DNA of 39,874 bases from Propionivibrio sp. (GCF_029255185.1 NZ_JAPUVO010000096.1:1-39874); one strand, 5' to 3'. Numbered from the stretch's first letter, positions 26,397 to 36,063 are shown. The notes: generated by a model from the sequence alone, not told the origin. Program-made: numbers and translations.

Positions 26397-27110
26397 TCAC
26401 TTGTTTTTGTGCTCAACCACCACGCACTGATATACGCCGCCGAAGAAAGTTTTCTTGCGCCAGGTAAAGCGATCTGCTGCTGCCGCGTAGCAGCAGATTT
26501 CGTTTTTCCAGAGCGCATCGGCAAAGGGTTCCAGATAACGATTGACGAGTTTCAGGATGTAACGAATCGGCTGCCATTTTGCCGGATTATGGTAATCGAC
26601 GAACACCGCCTTGCTACCCTTGGGAAGTTTTTCCAGCATGTTATTGACGATTTCGTATTTTTTCGCCTCTGGAACCTCGTGCAGCAGGAAGAAGCTACAG
26701 ACCAAGTCGTAATCAATAAATTCCTCACCGGCAAAAGCCGCCGCGTCGCTACGAATGACCTTGGTCCAATCCATGCCGGCCAGCTTGCGATGGCCGTTTT
26801 CGACCTGAATCGGCGTAACGTCGGTCAGATGAAAAACGCCACTCGGCCCGACTTTCTTGGCTGCACGGGTAACCAGATCACCATAGACATGCGCCAGTTG
26901 CCAGACACGCATTCCTTCCTTGATCTCATTCAGATAGGCGCGCATCAGACGCTGATCATTCAAAAAGAGCAGAACCCGGACGACCCAGATGCGGTCCAGC
27001 GCATGTACCCACTTTGGATTGACATACGCCCAATCGTACACTTCGGTCATGTACGCGGGAACGCCATCGTAGTACGGGTCAATGGCGAGTGACGCGTGAT
27101 TCTTGGTCAT
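26397..27110 (-). CDS. rquA: Probable rhodoquinone biosynthesis protein RquA
   Basis: Methyltransferase-fold protein of 237 residues. It carries RquA-type motifs instead of the usual glycine-rich SAM motif: VPAYMTEVYDWAYVNPKWV near the start, HVYGDLVTRAA at 74-84, TDVTPIQVENGHRKL, FFLLHEVPEAKK, KAVFVDYHNPAKWQPIRY, LEPFADALW and KKTFFGGVYQCVVV. RquA replaces a ubiquinone methoxy group with an amino group to make rhodoquinone, the low-potential carrier for anaerobic fumarate reduction. Recognition is from remembered family motifs, not a search. A weak GGA lies 8 nt before the ATG. It stands alone: no fumarate reductase is in view. Confidence 0.75.
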   Translation of the reverse strand: MTKNHASLAIDPYYDGVPAYMTEVYDWAYVNPKWVHALDRIWVVRVLLFLNDQRLMRAYLNEIKEGMRVWQLAHVYGDLVTRAAKKVGPSGVFHLTDVTPIQVENGHRKLAGMDWTKVIRSDAAAFAGEEFIDYDLVCSFFLLHEVPEAKKYEIVNNMLEKLPKGSKAVFVDYHNPAKWQPIRYILKLVNRYLEPFADALWKNEICCYAAAADRFTWRKKTFFGGVYQCVVVEHKNK

Positions 27111-27308
27111 TTATCAGATCCGATCCAGTCAAATCGCCTGCGCAGTCGGTAATAGCGCCGGCACCAAATCAAAGCGATGCGATAAACCGGGCAGATGCAA
27201 AGGCGGAAAAGCGCAAATTATCTCTGACCTTGGCTTGCCGGTCAAACAATTGATTCGTCATTTCGTCATTGATTTCGATCAACGTATTCCACTTCCATAG
27301 GCACAACA

Positions 27309-30300
27309 TCATGCCGGAAGTGGTGCAAAAAGTGCCGCAATATCGTCTTCGCCAAACTTCAGGCTGACATTGCGATCCTCTGACAGGATTCCGGCGGCGA
27401 GGTCTGCCTTGCGTTCCTGCAAGGCAAGAATTTTTTCCTCGATGCTGCCGGCGATGATAAGTTTGTAGACGAATACCGGCTTGTCCTGACCGAGGCGATG
27501 CGCGCGATCGGTCGCCTGATTCTCAACGGCCGGATTCCACCATGGATCGAAGTGGATTACCGTATCAGCGGCGGTGAGATTGAGTCCGACCCCCCCGGCC
27601 TTGAGACTAATCAGGAAAATCGGAACTTCGCCAGCCTGGAATCGTCGAACCGGCGTTTCGCGATCAACGGTATCACCGGTCAGAATGACGTAATCCAGAC
27701 CGGCATGCTTAAGTTCAGTTTCGATCAGCGACAGCATGCTCGTAAATTGCGAGAAGAGCAGAATACGCCGCCCTTCGTCCACCTGCTCGGGCAACATGGT
27801 CATCAGCAGGTCCAGCTTGGCGCGTTCCTTGACCCGCTGCGCCGAGACGGCCTTCACCAGACGCGGGTCGCAGCAGACCTGGCGCAGTTTGAGCAGCGCA
27901 TCAAGAATGATGATCTGGCTGCGGCCAAATCCTTTGTTGGCAACCTCTTCGCGCACCATCATATCCATCGCCGCGCGAATCGTTTCGTAGAGATCCCGCT
28001 GACTGCCCGCGAGTTCGACCTTGCGTACGATGATCGTCTTGAGCGGCAACTCGCGGGCCACTTCTTCCTTCTTACGGCGCAGGATGAACGGGCGAATACG
28101 CCTGGCCAGCAGGTTGCGGCGCTCGCCATCGCCCAGTTTTTCGATCGGCGTGCGCCAGTATTTGGTGAAGGTATTGCTGTCACCAAGGAATCCGGGCAAC
28201 AGGAAGTCAAACTGGCTCCACAACTCACCCAGATGGTTTTCCAGCGGTGTTCCGGTCAGGCACAGCCGGTGTCGCGCCTCAATCTTGCGTACCACCTCGG
28301 CGCCTTGACTGCGGGCGTTCTTGACTGTTTGCGCTTCATCGAGGATGAGCAGGTGATAGCGATACCGAGTCAGTTCGTGGGCATCCCGCCAGAGCAAAGG
28401 ATAAGTCGTCAATATCACATCGTGCTGGGCAATCTCGGCAAACCGGCTCTTGCGCTCCGCACCATGCAGGGAAAGAATCGACAGACTCGGCGCAAAACGC
28501 GCGGCCTCGTTCTTCCAGTTAAAAATGAGTGACGTCGGCAAAACAATCAGCGCCGGACGATCCAGGCGTCCGGCTTCTTTTTCGAGCAGCAGGTGCGCCA
28601 GTGCCTGCGCTGTTTTTCCCAGGCCCATGTCATCTGCCAGAATGCCCGACAGTTTTTGCTGACGCAGAAACTGAAGCCAGGCGAGGCCCTCTTTCTGGTA
28701 CGACCGCAGCTCCAGCCCCAAACCGGCAGGCGAGTCGACGTGGCTGATTCCCTGAGCCGCCGACAACTGGTCGGCGAGCGCCAGCACATCGCCCTGTCCG
28801 CGAAATAGCCAGCGGCTGGTATCGGCAAGCTCAGCCAGTCGCGGGGCATCAAAACGCGAGAGGCGTAGCGTATCGCCGCCCGCAAAACCGTCAAAGAGAT
28901 CAATCAGCGTTGCGGCGAGCGGCTTGAGACGTCCGGCGGGCGCGCGAATACGCAAATTGGCCGGGGTTTTAAGTTCAATCATCTCGTCATCGGCAATCTG
29001 CTGCAGCAACACGCCGTCCAGCCAGCGCACATCGCGCCGGAACAGGGACGCCAACAGGGGCGCCAGCGGCAAACGCTCGCCTTCGACGATAATGCCCATG
29101 TCAAGATCAAACCAGCCGTTTTCCGACTCGAGCAGCTCGGCTTCCCAAGCGTCGACGTGCAAGGCATGATGACGAAAATCGTCGTCGAATTCGATTTGCC
29201 AGCCGGCATCGCGCAAGCGAGGCAGCATCTCCTGCATAAAGCCGGGCCAGCACAGTTCATTGGCCAGGGCATAGGCGCTATCGGGCGGGCTGCCAAAGGT
29301 ATGCAGTGCATAGCCCGGTATTTTTTGCAGTCCCGCTTCGGCCAGGCTATTCATCAAAAGCTGTTCCTGGTCGCTTTGCCGCGTGACACGAACCGTCTCT
29401 CCATCCGGCAGCGTCGAGAATTCCCGGACGTCATCCGGCTTGATCTGTGCATCCTGATAACGAAACACCGGCAGCACCACGTCGAAAGAACCAGCGTTAT
29501 AACTGGCGCCATAGTCACGCCAGCTCCGGTTACCATGGGTATTGAGCGTTTGCAGGCGGAGTACCGGTAGCGGGCTGGTTTCTATGCGCCGCAGACGGCT
29601 ACTGGCGGCCTCGGCAGGCAGCGGTAATTCGGGCGCAAGTTCGGTCAGTGCTTCAGCAACCAGTGCGGCCTCCATAGCAGAAAGCGGCGGCAGTGAAAAC
29701 AGGCGCGCAATCACTTCCGGATTGCCAGGCACGTCCAGAGGCCCAATGGCCCCTTCTTCCAGATCGACATACCAGGGAGGCTGCAAAGGGATGACCAGAC
29801 TGGCGGCAGGCTCCGGTGTGAAACAGGGCCTTTGCCGTCCGCTGCTGTCAAGTCGCCAGTTAACACTCGCCTGCCGCGCCTCAGCCAACAGCAACGGCGA
29901 AAAATCATTGCCCGGAACGAGGCGACCGGTCAGCGCCATCCGCCGCAAGACATCACCGCCATGCCTTGGGCCAAGACCAAAAGCGCGCAAGCCGCTGTCA
30001 TGAGACCGCTCAGCCCAGAGCAGGCGAAGAATACCGATATCCTCTTCGGAAGCAAACGGCGGCGGCTTGATCAGCGCACGATCAATGGTCCACCACTCCT
30101 CGGCGCTCTTGGGATCACGGCCCTTGTGCACGGTCACCCCGAAGCCCCCGGCATCCTCAGTCCAGTGCAGTACATAAAACAACTGATTGCGGCTGGCAGA
30201 CGCCTTGCTGCCTTTCTTGCTGACCGCCATCGATACTTGGCGCAGCTCTTCCACCCAGGACAGCACCCCGGGATTGATGCGTTCTTTTTCTTCCTGAATT

Positions 30301-30326
30301 TCAACGTTCTTTGGCGACATGGGCAT
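27309..30326 (-). CDS. SNF2-family DEAD/DEAH-box helicase
   Basis: Large ATP-dependent DNA translocase of 1005 residues. The C-terminal half is the SNF2 motor: motif I ADDMGLGKT (K571), motif II DEAQ in ILDEAQTVKNARSQ, LTGTPLENHLGELWSQFDFL, then GGVGLNLTAADTVIHFDPWWNPAVENQATDRAHRLGQ. The N-terminal half (about 1-500) is a long region usual in bacterial SNF2 proteins; I see no SWIM zinc site. Two ATGs, 30326 and 30320, are possible. It is last in the minus-strand run after yajQ. Likely a chromatin or repair remodeler; no restriction partner is nearby. Confidence 0.92.
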   Translation of the reverse strand: MPMSPKNVEIQEEKERINPGVLSWVEELRQVSMAVSKKGSKASASRNQLFYVLHWTEDAGGFGVTVHKGRDPKSAEEWWTIDRALIKPPPFASEEDIGILRLLWAERSHDSGLRAFGLGPRHGGDVLRRMALTGRLVPGNDFSPLLLAEARQASVNWRLDSSGRQRPCFTPEPAASLVIPLQPPWYVDLEEGAIGPLDVPGNPEVIARLFSLPPLSAMEAALVAEALTELAPELPLPAEAASSRLRRIETSPLPVLRLQTLNTHGNRSWRDYGASYNAGSFDVVLPVFRYQDAQIKPDDVREFSTLPDGETVRVTRQSDQEQLLMNSLAEAGLQKIPGYALHTFGSPPDSAYALANELCWPGFMQEMLPRLRDAGWQIEFDDDFRHHALHVDAWEAELLESENGWFDLDMGIIVEGERLPLAPLLASLFRRDVRWLDGVLLQQIADDEMIELKTPANLRIRAPAGRLKPLAATLIDLFDGFAGGDTLRLSRFDAPRLAELADTSRWLFRGQGDVLALADQLSAAQGISHVDSPAGLGLELRSYQKEGLAWLQFLRQQKLSGILADDMGLGKTAQALAHLLLEKEAGRLDRPALIVLPTSLIFNWKNEAARFAPSLSILSLHGAERKSRFAEIAQHDVILTTYPLLWRDAHELTRYRYHLLILDEAQTVKNARSQGAEVVRKIEARHRLCLTGTPLENHLGELWSQFDFLLPGFLGDSNTFTKYWRTPIEKLGDGERRNLLARRIRPFILRRKKEEVARELPLKTIIVRKVELAGSQRDLYETIRAAMDMMVREEVANKGFGRSQIIILDALLKLRQVCCDPRLVKAVSAQRVKERAKLDLLMTMLPEQVDEGRRILLFSQFTSMLSLIETELKHAGLDYVILTGDTVDRETPVRRFQAGEVPIFLISLKAGGVGLNLTAADTVIHFDPWWNPAVENQATDRAHRLGQDKPVFVYKLIIAGSIEEKILALQERKADLAAGILSEDRNVSLKFGEDDIAALFAPLPA

Positions 30327-30377
30327 CAGAACTCAATTGGCAAACAGCGCCGTGCCTGGCTGCGTTTGACAGTGTAT

Positions 30378-30872
30378 TCAATCGCGGAAGTTGCCGTACT
30401 TGATCGGAAAATCAGTGATCGCCTTCTTCACCAGGCTAATGGCTTCCTGAAGCACATCGCGCTTGACGCCAGTCACGCGCACGGCATCGCCCTGAATGGC
30501 CGCCTGAACCTTGAGTTTGGAGTCCTTGAGCAGTTTGACGATTTTTTTCGCCAACTCGCTCTCAATGCCAACCTTGATCTTCAAGTCCTGCTTGACCCTG
30601 TCGCCCGAGACTTTCTGCACTGCCTGATGATCCAGGCGCTTGGTGCAGTCCGGCTCCTTTTTTTCCATTTCCGGAAAGAGAATGTCCTTGATCTGGTTAA
30701 GCTGGAAATCGGAGTCGGCATGCAGCATGATCACCTTGTCCTTCTCGTTCAACTCAACCTTGGCACTAGTGCCCTTGAAGTCGTGACGCCCGATGATCTT
30801 TTTTCCGGCCGAGTCGATGGCGTTCTTCAGCGCCACCATATCCACTTCTGAAGAAAAATCGAAAGACGGCAT
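30378..30872 (-). CDS. yajQ: YajQ-family nucleotide-binding protein
   Basis: Protein of 164 residues beginning MPSFDFSSEVDMVALKNAID, with RHDFKGTSA, DFQLNQIKDILFPEM and VQAAIQGDAVRVTGVKRDVLQEAI. The two ferredoxin-like domains are typical of YajQ. In Xanthomonas a homologue binds cyclic di-GMP and acts with a transcription factor; elsewhere RNA binding has been proposed. Intact and of standard length. It follows ppnP by 12 nt. Confidence 0.95.
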   Translation of the reverse strand: MPSFDFSSEVDMVALKNAIDSAGKKIIGRHDFKGTSAKVELNEKDKVIMLHADSDFQLNQIKDILFPEMEKKEPDCTKRLDHQAVQKVSGDRVKQDLKIKVGIESELAKKIVKLLKDSKLKVQAAIQGDAVRVTGVKRDVLQEAISLVKKAITDFPIKYGNFRD

Positions 30873-30884
30873 CCGAACCTCCGC

Positions 30885-31196
30885 TTAAGCAAAATGACAA
30901 ACGTAATGGTAGGGCTCGTCGCAGGCAATTTCGAACGACGAATTACCGGGCACCTCGAAAGACTGGCCAGCGGTGTAGATTTTCCAATCGCCATCGCCCT
31001 TCAGGCGAACCCGGCAGGATCCACCGACGCCTTCCATGATTTCAGGGACTCCGGTGTTGAAGGTCAACGACGAAGGCAAAATGACGCCCACCGTCTTGTT
31101 GCTGCCGTCGGCAAAGTGGACGGTGTGGCTGACACACTTGCCGTCGAAGTAGACATTCGCCTGCTTGATGACACTTACGTTATTGAACTGCGTCAT
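30885..31196 (-). CDS. ppnP: Pyrimidine/purine nucleoside phosphorylase PpnP
   Basis: Cupin-fold enzyme of 103 residues (DUF1255), which phosphorolyses several nucleosides. [42 protein letters not shown] and [12 protein letters not shown] are diagnostic. ATG 31196 is chosen because GGGGA lies 7 nt upstream; the longer open frame upstream is a Ser/Cys-rich shadow of the neighbouring gene. It starts 1 nt after the DUF2788 gene ends. Confidence 0.93.
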   Translation of the reverse strand: MTQFNNVSVIKQANVYFDGKCVSHTVHFADGSNKTVGVILPSSLTFNTGVPEIMEGVGGSCRVRLKGDGDWKIYTAGQSFEVPGNSSFEIACDEPYHYVCHFA

Positions 31197-31197
31197 T

Positions 31198-31407
31198 TCA
31201 GATTCCCCACAATTTTTGAATGACAGACTTGGCAATGAAGCCGAGCATGCCGAAAGAAAGAACGAAGAACAGGACGATCGTTCCCGTCCTGCCAGCCTTT
31301 GCTTTCCACGCCAGCTCACCGATGATGAAGAGCATGTAGAGCATGAAGGCACCGACCCCAAAGGTCATGCCAAAATTCGACACCTGCTCCTCAGTCAGCT
31401 CGAACAT
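31198..31407 (-). CDS. DUF2788 small membrane protein
   Basis: Protein of 69 residues with two membrane segments (about 13-32, [19 protein letters not shown], and 43-60, [17 protein letters not shown]). The pattern [16 protein letters not shown] and length match DUF2788. Function unknown. It lies 13 nt downstream of argG and is probably translated from the arg transcript. No strong Shine-Dalgarno is visible. Confidence 0.85.
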   Translation of the reverse strand: MFELTEEQVSNFGMTFGVGAFMLYMLFIIGELAWKAKAGRTGTIVLFFVLSFGMLGFIAKSVIQKLWGI

Positions 31408-31420
31408 CAGCGTTCATGCG

Positions 31421-32650
31421 TCAATGCTTGCGGCTGGCAAGATTGGCCGCAATGCGCATGCGCAGTGCGTTAAGCTTGATGAAACCGGTGGCATCTTTCT
31501 GATCGTAGGCTCCGGCATCATCCTCGAAGGTCGCGATGGTCGAATCGAACAGCGAGTCGGTCTGCGAATCGCGACCGGTGACAATGACATTACCCTTGTA
31601 GAGCTTGACCCGGACCCAGCCGTTAACCGTGGCCTGCGTGGAGTCAATGAGTGTCTGCAGGGCACGGCGTTCCGGGCTCCACCAGTAGCCGTTGTAGATC
31701 ATGCTGGCGTAACGCGGGATCAGATCGTCCTTGAGGTGAGCGACCTCGCGGTCCAGGGTGATCGACTCGATGGCGCGATGCGCACGCAAAAGGATCGTAC
31801 CGCCTGGCGTTTCGTAGCAGCCGCGCGATTTCATGCCGACGTAGCGGTTCTCAACGAGATCAATGCGACCGACGCCATGTTTGCCGCCCAGCGCATTGAG
31901 CAAGGCCAGCAGTTCATGGGCCGGCAAACGCTTGCCGTTAATGGCGACGAGATCGCCTTTTTCAAATTCAAGATCAACATACTCAGCCGCATCGGGCGCC
32001 GCTTCCGGCGACACCGTCCAGCGCCACATCGACTCTTCAGCCTCGGCGGCCGGGTCTTCCAGATGGCGGCCTTCGTAACTGATGTGCAGAAGGTTGGCGT
32101 CCATTGAGTACGGCGACCCGCCCTGTTTGTGCTTCATTTCTACCGGAATGCCGTGCTTCTCGGCGTAGGCCAGCAGTTTCTCGCGCGAGAGCAGATCCCA
32201 CTCGCGCCACGGTGCAATGATCTTGATATTCGGTTTGAGCGCATAGGCACCGAGTTCAAAGCGGACCTGATCATTTCCCTTGCCGGTCGCGCCATGAGCG
32301 ACTGCATCGGCTCCGGTTAAATTGACAATGTCAATCATTCGCTTGGCGATCAGTGGACGTGCAATCGAGGTGCCAAGCAGGTATTCGCCTTCATAGACCG
32401 TGTTGGCGCGAAACATCGGGAAAACGAAGTCGCGAACGAACTCTTCACGCAGATCGTCGATGTAGATGTTCTCGGGTTTGATGCCAAACTTGATCGCTTT
32501 GGGACGCGCCGCTTCAAGTTCATCCCCCTGGCCCAGATCGGCCGTAAAGGTCACGACTTCACACTGATAGGTATCCTGTAGCCACTTGAGAATGACCGAG
32601 GTGTCCAGACCTCCCGAATAGGCCAGAACTGCTTTTTTGATATCGCTCAT
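31421..32650 (-). CDS. argG: Argininosuccinate synthase
   Basis: ATP-dependent ligase of 409 residues joining citrulline and aspartate. The PP-loop is [13 protein letters not shown] (about residues 9-21). [23 protein letters not shown] and [17 protein letters not shown] are conserved. GGAAG lies 8 nt before the ATG. It is third in argD-argF-argG, with 72 nt after argF. argH is not in the window. Confidence 0.97.
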   Translation of the reverse strand: MSDIKKAVLAYSGGLDTSVILKWLQDTYQCEVVTFTADLGQGDELEAARPKAIKFGIKPENIYIDDLREEFVRDFVFPMFRANTVYEGEYLLGTSIARPLIAKRMIDIVNLTGADAVAHGATGKGNDQVRFELGAYALKPNIKIIAPWREWDLLSREKLLAYAEKHGIPVEMKHKQGGSPYSMDANLLHISYEGRHLEDPAAEAEESMWRWTVSPEAAPDAAEYVDLEFEKGDLVAINGKRLPAHELLALLNALGGKHGVGRIDLVENRYVGMKSRGCYETPGGTILLRAHRAIESITLDREVAHLKDDLIPRYASMIYNGYWWSPERRALQTLIDSTQATVNGWVRVKLYKGNVIVTGRDSQTDSLFDSTIATFEDDAGAYDQKDATGFIKLNALRMRIAANLASRKH

Positions 32651-32722
32651 GGTTTGACTTCCAGCAAGAAGTAAGGAGATAAAAATCAGGAGTGAGCGTG
32701 CTGCTCCTCACTCAGCGTTATT

Positions 32723-33658
32723 TCAGATCGTCACACGGCCGAGTACCAGATACTCCATAAGTGCTTTTTGCACATGCAGGCGGTTCTCCGCCTCGTCCCA
32801 GACGACGCTCTGCGGACCATCAATGACTTCGGCAGAAACCTCTTCGCCCCGATGCACCGGCAGGCAATGCAAAAACAGTGCATGCGGACGGGCGACACGC
32901 ATCATGTCGGCATCCACCTGCCAATCGGCGAAATCCCGTAGTCGTTCTGCATTCTCGGCTTCAAAGCCCATTGAGGTCCATACATCGGTAGTTACAATAT
33001 CCGCGTCCCTGGCTGCCACCATCGGATCGGCAAACTGCTCGAAATGACTGGTGCCGTAAAGACCGGCACGCTCGGCTTCCACCTCGTAACCGGGCGGCGT
33101 CGACACATGAACGTTAAAATCCAGTACTTCAGCAGCCTGCAACCAGGTATTGCACACATTGTTCGAATCGCCGATCCAGGCGACCGTTCGCCCCTGAATC
33201 GGGCCACGCTGTTCAATGTAGGTGTAGATGTCGGCCATGATCTGGCAGGGGTGATATTCGTTGGTCAGCCCATTGATCACCGGCACGCGGGAGTGCGCTG
33301 CCAGGCGTTCGACAATTTCCTGTTCGTAGGTGCGGATCATGATCAGGTCACTCATACGCGAAATCACCTGCGCGGCATCCTCGACCGGCTCGCCGCGCCC
33401 GAGTTGCGAATCGCGAGTGTTAAGATAAATTGCCGCGCCGCCAAGCTGCTGTACGCCAGCCTCGAAGGAGAGACGGGTACGCGTGCTAGCCTTTTCGAAA
33501 ATCATCACCAGCGTGCGATCACTCAGGGGCCAATACTGCTTGTAGGACTTGAATTGCTCCTTGATCCAGCGCGTGCGCTCGAACAGGTAGTCAAACTCCT
33601 CGCGCGTCAGATCCTTGAACTGCAGAAAATGTTTGACGCCAGGCTTGACGGGAGTCAT
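32723..33658 (-). CDS. argF: Ornithine carbamoyltransferase
   Basis: Enzyme of 311 residues making citrulline from ornithine and carbamoyl phosphate. The carbamoyl-phosphate motif is FEKASTRTRLSFE, and HSRVPVINGLTNEYHPCQIMAD and FLHCLPVHRGEEV are diagnostic for ornithine rather than aspartate carbamoyltransferase. It is 12 nt downstream of argD in the arginine operon. Confidence 0.97.
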   Translation of the reverse strand: MTPVKPGVKHFLQFKDLTREEFDYLFERTRWIKEQFKSYKQYWPLSDRTLVMIFEKASTRTRLSFEAGVQQLGGAAIYLNTRDSQLGRGEPVEDAAQVISRMSDLIMIRTYEQEIVERLAAHSRVPVINGLTNEYHPCQIMADIYTYIEQRGPIQGRTVAWIGDSNNVCNTWLQAAEVLDFNVHVSTPPGYEVEAERAGLYGTSHFEQFADPMVAARDADIVTTDVWTSMGFEAENAERLRDFADWQVDADMMRVARPHALFLHCLPVHRGEEVSAEVIDGPQSVVWDEAENRLHVQKALMEYLVLGRVTI

Positions 33659-33670
33659 GGCAGATTCCGA

Positions 33671-34843
33671 TCAGGCCGCGAGAAAATCACGGATCAGTGC
33701 AGCAAGCCGGGCGACCAGTTCGCCCCCTTCTTCAACACTGAATGTCAGCGGCGGCAACAAACGCACCACGTTATCAGCGGTCACGTTAATCAACAGGCCG
33801 GCATCCAGCCCCCGGGTCACCAGTTCCCCGCAAGGGCGGTCCAGTTCGATGCCGATCATCAAGCCCTGCCCGCGTATATCGACAATTGCCCTGACGCCGG
33901 CAAAAGCCTGCGCCAGGCCATCCCGAATCAAGCGTCCAACAGTCTCGGCGTTGGCCATCAGGCGATCTTTCTCAATCACCTCAATCGTCGTCAACGCTGC
34001 CGTGGTTGCCAACTGATTACCGCCAAAAGTCGAACCATGATTGCCCGGCTTGAAGAGGCCCGCTGCCCTGCCAGCGGTTATGCAGGCGCCAATTGGCACT
34101 CCACTGCCCAAGCCTTTGGCCATGGTCACCACATCCGGGCAGATTCCGGCATGCTGGAATCCGAACCAGGTGCCGGTACGGCCCATGCCGCACTGCACTT
34201 CGTCGCAGATCAACAGCCAACCCTGTTCATCACAAAGCTGGCGCAATCCACGCTGATACTCAACATCAGCGATATTGATACCACCCTCGCCCTGCACGAT
34301 TTCGAGCATGACCGCGACAACATTCTTGTTGTGTTCAGCAACCCCGCGAATCGCTTGCAGATCGTTGTAAGGCACCCGCACAAAACCGGATACGAGCGGC
34401 TCAAAACCGGCTTGTGTCTTGCGGTTGCCGGTGGCTGAAAGCGTGGCCATGGTGCGCCCATGGAACGCATGTTCCATGACGATGATGGCCGGGCTGTCAA
34501 CGCCCTGCCGGTGACCATAAAAACGGGCCAGCTTGATTGCCGCTTCGTTGGCTTCACAACCCGAGTTGCAGAAAAAAACCTCGGCCATGCCGGACAGTGC
34601 GGCGAGCTTGTCAGCCAGTTGCTCCTGCTGCGGCATGCGATAAAGGTTTGAAGTATGCAGCAAACGCCCGGCCTGCGCGGCAATCGCTGCCACCAGAACG
34701 GGATGATTATGCCCCAGCGTGGACACGGCAATTCCCGACAAGGCATCGAGATAGAGCTTTCCTTCGCTGTCGGTTACCCAGCTTCCGTCGCCATGACTGA
34801 AAGCGACCGGCAAACGGGCATAGGTATTCATTAGGTGAGACAT
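33671..34843 (-). CDS. argD: Acetylornithine aminotransferase
   Basis: Class III PLP-dependent aminotransferase of 390 residues in arginine synthesis, possibly also acting on succinyldiaminopimelate for lysine. FFCNSGCEANEAAIKLAR, HGRTMATLSATG, CDEVQCGMGRTG, the PLP lysine in MAKGLGSGVPIGA and HGSTFGGNQLA are present. ATG 34843 is chosen because AGGGG lies 6 nt upstream; TTG 34849 and ATG 34831 are alternatives. First gene of argD-argF-argG. Confidence 0.95.
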   Translation of the reverse strand: MSHLMNTYARLPVAFSHGDGSWVTDSEGKLYLDALSGIAVSTLGHNHPVLVAAIAAQAGRLLHTSNLYRMPQQEQLADKLAALSGMAEVFFCNSGCEANEAAIKLARFYGHRQGVDSPAIIVMEHAFHGRTMATLSATGNRKTQAGFEPLVSGFVRVPYNDLQAIRGVAEHNKNVVAVMLEIVQGEGGINIADVEYQRGLRQLCDEQGWLLICDEVQCGMGRTGTWFGFQHAGICPDVVTMAKGLGSGVPIGACITAGRAAGLFKPGNHGSTFGGNQLATTAALTTIEVIEKDRLMANAETVGRLIRDGLAQAFAGVRAIVDIRGQGLMIGIELDRPCGELVTRGLDAGLLINVTADNVVRLLPPLTFSVEEGGELVARLAALIRDFLAA

Positions 34844-35039
34844 ACACAACCCCTGAAACTGAAACGGCGGCTTGCGCCGCCGGAATAATCACGCATCAGC
34901 ACCAAACCGGTAACTAGCAGCGCATGCTCGAAAGCCCTGCACGCCGATATGGCAAGGGGAAGAATTTTAAGGTAAAACCTATGACTTGTATATAAGCGCG
35001 ATAAGTGCGCGGGATGAGGTCGGCAGGCTACAATGCGGG

Positions 35040-35810
35040 ATGCGCCTTGCTGTTTTCAACCAAAAAGGCGGCGTCGGAAAAACCACGACGACGCTCAACC
35101 TCGCTGCCGCCAACGTTCGTGACGGCGGTCAGCCGCTGGTTCTTGACCTAGATCCGCAGTGTCACCTTTCCGCAATCCACGGCTCACCACCCCAGGATTC
35201 AGGACGCAGTTTGTTCGGTTTCTACCAGGGCATTCGTGCGCTTGACGAACTAACAATTTCCTGGGAAGGCATTGGCAGACTCGTCCCCTCGCACCAGCAA
35301 TTGATCAAGGTCGACTCAATTTTCGGCAAAGGTCCGGCCGTTCTGAACAAACTGCGTCTTGGCCTTGACTGCATGGACGAATCCGTACCGGGCAATGCGG
35401 CGCAGAACACCCTCATCGACTGTTGTCCTTATGTCGGTGTCCTGGCGCTCAACGCCATTTTTGCCTGCGATGTTCTGCTCATTCCGATCTCGACCGATTA
35501 CCTCTCCTTGCAGGCCGCAGAGCAAATGACCCGAACGCTGGCGATTCTCGAACCGGTGCTCAAACGACGTGTCGAACGCCGCTACTTGCTGACCCGCTAT
35601 GATCGTCGGCGCAGGATGAGCGTGGATATTCAGGATCAATTACGCGAGCGCTACGAGCATGAGGTTTGCCAAACCGTGATTTCCGAAAATGTGTCGATCG
35701 CCGAAAGTCCGTCAAAGAATCGCGACGTATTCAGCCACAATGCCGCCAGTGTCGGCGCCAAAGACTACACCGCGCTTTACAAGGAACTGCGGCGAGACAG
35801 GCTTCTTTGA
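35040..35810 (+). CDS. ParA/MinD-family ATPase (orphan)
   Basis: Deviant-Walker ATPase of 256 residues. MRLAVFNQKGGVGKTTTTLNLAAA carries the signature lysine motif (residues 9-16); LVLDLDPQCHLS is the Walker A' region, and CDVLLIPISTDYLSLQAAEQM follows. No N-terminal DNA-binding domain and no parB neighbour are seen, so it is not a classical chromosome partition pair. It probably positions a cargo or polar complex. ATG 35040 begins the ATPase fold; a longer open frame upstream adds 18 unlikely residues. It ends 4 nt from a convergent small gene. Confidence 0.88.
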   Translation: MRLAVFNQKGGVGKTTTTLNLAAANVRDGGQPLVLDLDPQCHLSAIHGSPPQDSGRSLFGFYQGIRALDELTISWEGIGRLVPSHQQLIKVDSIFGKGPAVLNKLRLGLDCMDESVPGNAAQNTLIDCCPYVGVLALNAIFACDVLLIPISTDYLSLQAAEQMTRTLAILEPVLKRRVERRYLLTRYDRRRRMSVDIQDQLRERYEHEVCQTVISENVSIAESPSKNRDVFSHNAASVGAKDYTALYKELRRDRLL

Positions 35811-35814
35811 CTGC

Positions 35815-36063
35815 CTATTCAGTCGGCCAGATTGATGTTGGCCCCGCAATGAGATCAACAACGTCTTCAAAAGTCACCGGGCTGGTACGCGGCGCCTGAA
35901 TGAGCAAACGCTTCGTTTCGAGAATTTCGCAGCCAAGATAGATCTGGCGCAACTTTCGTTCTGCGTCCGGCTCGTCCCTGCCAAATATCAACAGGTTGTC
36001 GACAACGGCTCCGCTCCGGGTACGGATACGGAAACCATATTTAGCAGTAGGCGAGAGTTGCAT
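35815..36063 (-). CDS. Hypothetical small protein
   Basis: Protein of 82 residues, family not recognised. MQLSPTAKYGFRIRTRSGAVVDNLLIFGRDEPDAERKL suggests a small beta-rich start and a helix. A helix, then SPVTFEDVVDLIAGPTSIWP, ends it. No signal or membrane segment. AGAGG lies 7 nt before the ATG. The 240-bp region upstream is AT-rich and could hold its promoter. Convergent with the ParA-like gene. Confidence 0.6.
   Translation of the reverse strand: MQLSPTAKYGFRIRTRSGAVVDNLLIFGRDEPDAERKLRQIYLGCEILETKRLLIQAPRTSPVTFEDVVDLIAGPTSIWPTE

Noticed and set aside
27103-27300. 65-residue plus-strand frame between rquA and the SNF2 gene
   Set aside because: Composition is not protein-like, there is no good ribosome-binding site, and it overlaps the rquA start region. 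I see nothing supportable in 27111-27308.
32690-32713. GAGTGAG / CTCACTC hairpin between argF and argG as a terminator or attenuator
   Set aside because: The stem is only 7 bp with a 10-base loop and no U tract, too weak to call.
33044-34438. Long plus-strand frame of 464 codons
   Set aside because: It lies antisense to argF and argD, which are complete and well conserved; it is a shadow of their codon bias.
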